Assembly: GCA_016932895.1 (NCBI GenBank)
Contig: JAFGCA010000446.1
Span: forward strand, 1 to 8,873
Direction of reading: 5' to 3'
From: Sedimentisphaerales bacterium
Lineage (GTDB): Bacteria > Planctomycetota > Phycisphaerae > Sedimentisphaerales > SG8-4
Length of the DNA stretch: 8,873 nucleotides
Shown one piece after another: positions 6,642 through 8,873 of the stretch. A program made the translations under genes and the position numbers. Positions within the stretch are counted from its first letter, which is position 1. Every line of letters begins with the position of its first letter. The notes under the pieces are model-generated. The model made no database searches, was not told where the DNA came from, and was given only the letters and a program-made list of their open reading frames with translations.

Positions 6642-7589
6642 ATGAGCCAAACCCACAAGACCCTTTTTTCAACCGTGCTTTTCATCATAGCCTTCGGCGG
6701 GGCATCGGCCCGGGCCGACGAGCGGAGGATCGAGGCCCAAAAGCTGTTCGCCGAGGGGCAACGGCACTACAAACAGCAAAGGTACGACGCGGCAATCCGG
6801 CTGTTTCTGCGGGCCCACGGGCTCTGGAGCCATCGATCCTTTTTGTACAACATCGCTTTAGCCTATGCCTTGAAGAACGATCCGATCCTGTCCGTCACCT
6901 ACCTCAGAAGGTATCTTGAAAAAGCAAAAGGCTCCGAGCGCAAGCCGGATACGGAGCTTGTAAGGGCGCGGCAGCAGGTCTGTGTGCTTCTGGTAACCAC
7001 AACGAACCCGAACGCCCTCATCCACGCGAACGGCCGGCTTCTGGGAAGACATCGTGCGGAGCTTGTGGCCAAGCCGGGCAAGGTAACCGTGATGATCTCG
7101 ATCCAGAATCGGGCGGCGGCTACAAGGACTTTTGTCCTGACCGCGGGCAAGAAGATCTCGTGGAACCCGGTGATCGCGGCTCTGGTCGCTCGCCCGGCCG
7201 CACCTCCTTCCCACCCTTCCCCACCAGGCTTGCCTACCCCGCAACCGGTCAGGCTCGACCGGAAAGGACTCGGACGACTTCACTTCGGCTACTTCGTCGC
7301 CTGCGCCTCGTTGACCGCTGCCTCGGCCTTGGCTGCCCTGGCCACCTCGGTCAAGGCGGTGAAGCTCAATGACCGGTACGTACCGGGCGACGAAAAGGCC
7401 CGAAAAAATGGGATAAGAACCATGAACGCGGCCAACGCCCTGTGGGGAGTGAGCGGCGGCCTTGCGGTCGGAGTTGCGGTCCTCGCGATCTTCACCCGAT
7501 GGAAGGGAAAAGCTGCCGAGCAAAAGGCCACGACGGCGTTTCAGGTCTTCCCGGACGGAGCCGGGCTTTCGGTCCAATGGTCCCGCTGA
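6642..7589 (+). CDS. Second TPR and PEGA-like envelope protein, paralogue of the gene at 1992
   Basis: 315 aa from ATG 6642, which has GAGG five bases upstream and gives a compact signal peptide (about 1-25, likely cleavage after ARA). ATG 6624 is the next best start. Two TPR-like hairpins lie at about 30-96 (YDAAIRLFLRAHGLW, NIALAYALKND), then a PEGA-like region at about 122-178 that is less typical than in its paralogue (ALIHANGRLLGR). A Pro-rich linker follows at about 184-205, much shorter than the paralogue's. Two membrane segments lie at about 216-236 and 266-285, with a basic loop between. Identity to the protein at 1992-3083 is obvious by eye in the TPR part (NIALAYALK, LRxYLEKA, ELVRA) and around the helices (LGRLHxGYF, AVLAxFTRWK). 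The product would be an envelope scaffold or sensor of unknown function. It lies 71 bases after the EGF lipoprotein gene and 21 bases before the Cys-rich gene, and all three may share the sigma-54 promoter. Confidence 0.86.
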   Translation: MSQTHKTLFSTVLFIIAFGGASARADERRIEAQKLFAEGQRHYKQQRYDAAIRLFLRAHGLWSHRSFLYNIALAYALKNDPILSVTYLRRYLEKAKGSERKPDTELVRARQQVCVLLVTTTNPNALIHANGRLLGRHRAELVAKPGKVTVMISIQNRAAATRTFVLTAGKKISWNPVIAALVARPAAPPSHPSPPGLPTPQPVRLDRKGLGRLHFGYFVACASLTAASALAALATSVKAVKLNDRYVPGDEKARKNGIRTMNAANALWGVSGGLAVGVAVLAIFTRWKGKAAEQKATTAFQVFPDGAGLSVQWSR

Positions 7590-7610
7590 AATCTCAAGGA
7601 GAAGGAGCAA

Positions 7611-8053
7611 ATGAGAAAAAGAACCGTTCCCGATTGTTTTCTTGAGTCAAGGCGATATTTCCTCATCGCCGCGTGCATCACGGTCCTATCCGCATCGGGC
7701 CTTGGGGCCTGCGAACTCGACTGGCCCCGGAGTGTCTGCGGCAACGGCAAGGTAGAAGGTCCGGAGCAATGCGACTCCTCGGGGACTGACATTAACCTTT
7801 CGGAAACCTGCGAGACCCTCGGGTTCGAGAGCGGAACTCTTGCATGTAAACCGGATTGCACCTTCGATCCGGCTGCGTCAACGGCTGCGGCAACGGTATT
7901 AAAGACCCGGACGAGCAGTGCGACGGAGAGGACAGCGATCTTACCGTGACCTGCGTGTTCTTCGGGTTCGCTTCGGGCGAGCTTCGCTGCAATGAGCGGG
8001 ATTCGGGCTCCATACCCTGCACCTTCAACACGGACTATTGCGTAAAAGAATAA
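7611..8053 (+). pseudogene. Small Cys-rich repeat lipoprotein, broken by a frameshift
   Basis: The first frame (7611-7949) starts with an AAGGAG site nine bases before ATG. It encodes a signal with lipobox LGAC (Cys34), then a Cys-rich repeat CGNGKVEGPEQCD ending in CKPDCTFD. A second frame (to 8053) continues SGCVNGCGNGIKDPDEQCDGED, a second copy of the same repeat, and ends CTFNTDYCVKE. Joining the frames near 7870 restores two complete repeats of the Myxococcus Cys-rich type in a protein of about 147 aa. One extra T in GATCC at about 7868-7872, giving FDSGC, would repair it. The first frame alone ends in a low-complexity, Cys-free tail, as expected after a frameshift. It is either a recent pseudogene or a sequencing or assembly error; the site is not an obvious ribosomal slippery sequence. 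The function is unknown, probably a surface lipoprotein. It lies 21 bases after the TPR gene, so it is likely co-transcribed. Confidence 0.75.
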
Positions 8054-8122
8054 TCCCAAAGAACCTGTGAGCCCATCGCGAGCCGCCTCGATTGGATCTT
8101 GGAGGATATCTACAAGGTAAAT

Positions 8123-8140
8123 GGCAGCCAAGCGGTTGCC
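8123..8140. terminator. Weak hairpin between convergent genes
   Basis: GGCAGCC (8123-8129) can pair with GGTTGCC (8134-8140), seven pairs with one G-U, around a four-base loop. It sits in the roughly 100-base gap between the convergent Cys-rich gene and the glycosyltransferase gene, where a shared terminator would be expected. There is no T-run on either side, so the call is weak. Confidence 0.2.
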
Positions 8141-8153
8141 GGTATATAGACGG

Positions 8154-8858
8154 CTACCTGTACGCCTCCCACATGGCGTGGACCAGCGCGGACGAGCCGT
8201 GGTAACCGCGCGGATCTTGCTCCACGCCGTCCTGGCCCGGGAAGCGGCCGACCCCGTCGTCCGAGTTCTCGTCAGGGATGCATCCCCCGTTCCCGCCGGG
8301 GCCGAAGGTCATTCCGTAGTGACTCCCCGAGTCCTCGATGCCGATGTTGGCCGCGATGTCGTCCGGATCGGGAGGCGCGCACGGATCGGGCTGGGTGAGC
8401 GCGCCGTGCTTCATCACAAGTTCGTGATAGTAGCGAATCCACATTCGAAAGACCCGTTTCGGACCTTCAAATCGCACGGCGGCTCCTCCGACAATGTCCT
8501 TTGACCGGAGAAGGACGACGGCCGGATCAAACACCAGCCGTTCGCCGGGATTGAGCTTCTTTTGCAGTCGAAGACAAAAGGGATGCTCGTCGTGCTCGGT
8601 GGAACGGGTATCCCAGCCTCCCACTCTCTCGATGACGCTTTTTCGAACAGAACCTCCGGAACCGTGCACCCAGTGCACTGATTCGACCCGCTCATCGAAT
8701 CGGCAATACGGGTGCGGATAACCGAACCAATTGTACCGAAGACATCGCCTCCGCGCCTGATTCCGGTTCGCATATCCGCAGGCTGCCCACCTCTTTGAGC
8801 CCAGTCTGACCCGGTAGGTGTCTACTACCTGGCCCGCAGATGCCAGAAGCGCCGCCAT
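8154..8858 (-). CDS. C-terminal part of a family-2-type glycosyltransferase, N-terminus missing
   Basis: 234 aa from ATG 8858 (complement). Residues about 61-118 match the acceptor half of GT2-type enzymes: WVHGSGG, then RKSVIERVGGWD (72-83), an acidic HDEHPFCLRL segment (89-98) at the position of the usual ED catalytic-base motif, then RLVFDPAVVLL. Such enzymes move a sugar from a nucleotide sugar to a glycan or lipid acceptor on the cytoplasmic side of the membrane. The GT-A nucleotide-binding half with its DxD motif, normally about 100 or more residues, is absent. Three codons before ATG 8858 the same frame has a TGA (8867-8865), and the window ends six bases further on. Either the gene is broken by a nonsense mutation (CGA to TGA is a simple transition) or a frameshift, or the contig edge misrepresents it. 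The tail from about 155, including GPGGNGGCIPDENSDDG, is not recognised. It is transcribed towards the plus-strand genes, so it is a separate unit. Confidence 0.6.
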   Translation of the reverse strand: MAALLASAGQVVDTYRVRLGSKRWAACGYANRNQARRRCLRYNWFGYPHPYCRFDERVESVHWVHGSGGSVRKSVIERVGGWDTRSTEHDEHPFCLRLQKKLNPGERLVFDPAVVLLRSKDIVGGAAVRFEGPKRVFRMWIRYYHELVMKHGALTQPDPCAPPDPDDIAANIGIEDSGSHYGMTFGPGGNGGCIPDENSDDGVGRFPGQDGVEQDPRGYHGSSALVHAMWEAYR

Positions 8859-8873
8859 CGCTTGTCAGGCCGC

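Noticed and set aside
7856..8053. The second Cys-rich frame as an independent gene from TTG 7856
   Set aside because: There is no ribosome site, the first codons lack sense, and the frame joins naturally with the upstream lipoprotein half.
8121..8504. Plus-strand frame of 127 codons opposite the glycosyltransferase
   Set aside because: It is antisense to a frame with clear glycosyltransferase motifs and has no recognisable content.
1..8873. CRISPR array, tRNA, rRNA, transposase or integrase
   Set aside because: No regularly spaced short repeats, cloverleaf, rRNA-like stretch or transposase motif was seen on either strand; the only repeats are protein-module repeats and the small dyads listed.

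Overview
The window looks like chromosomal DNA from a large-genome, GC-rich bacterium of the Myxococcota (former delta-proteobacterial myxobacteria and relatives). The basis is a membrane-anchored eukaryotic-type Ser/Thr kinase with the HRDxSPQN catalytic loop common in that group, envelope proteins built from TPR repeats, a PEGA-like domain and two C-terminal membrane segments, a Cys-rich repeat of the CGNGxxxxxEQCD type, tandem EGF-like modules in a lipoprotein, and a near-consensus sigma-54 promoter. Genus or species cannot be read from this sequence.

Layout. Bases 1-273 hold a terminator-like hairpin with a T-tract (32-64), probably the end of an upstream gene outside the window, and a sigma-70-like promoter (173-201). 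Transcription unit A follows: a Ser/Thr kinase (274-1995) overlapping by ATGA a TPR/PEGA-like envelope protein (1992-3083). The 298-base gap 3084-3381 has no convincing gene. It holds two interleaved inverted repeats (3168-3217) and a sigma-54 -24/-12 promoter (3310-3326). Unit B follows on the same strand: a 1062-residue EGF-repeat lipoprotein carrying a glycoside-hydrolase-like catalytic half (3382-6570), a strong GAAA-loop hairpin (6586-6621), a second TPR/PEGA-like protein that is a clear paralogue of the first (6642-7589), and a small Cys-rich lipoprotein gene broken by a -1-type frameshift near 7870 (7611-8053). On the opposite strand, 8154-8858 encodes the acceptor half of a family-2-type glycosyltransferase whose N-terminal half is cut off by an in-frame stop at 8865-8867.

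How the genes may work together (inference). All five plus-strand products are predicted to sit in or face the cell envelope. The kinase has a cytoplasmic catalytic domain, one membrane span and an extracytoplasmic PEGA-like domain. Each TPR/PEGA protein would place its TPR and PEGA-like domains in the periplasm with two C-terminal membrane helices. The EGF/hydrolase-like protein and the Cys-rich protein look surface- or envelope-anchored. A working model is a kinase plus envelope-scaffold pair (unit A) next to a sigma-54-controlled surface polysaccharide-acting lipoprotein with its own duplicated scaffold (unit B). The shared TPR/PEGA paralogue is the main reason to think the two units belong to one system.
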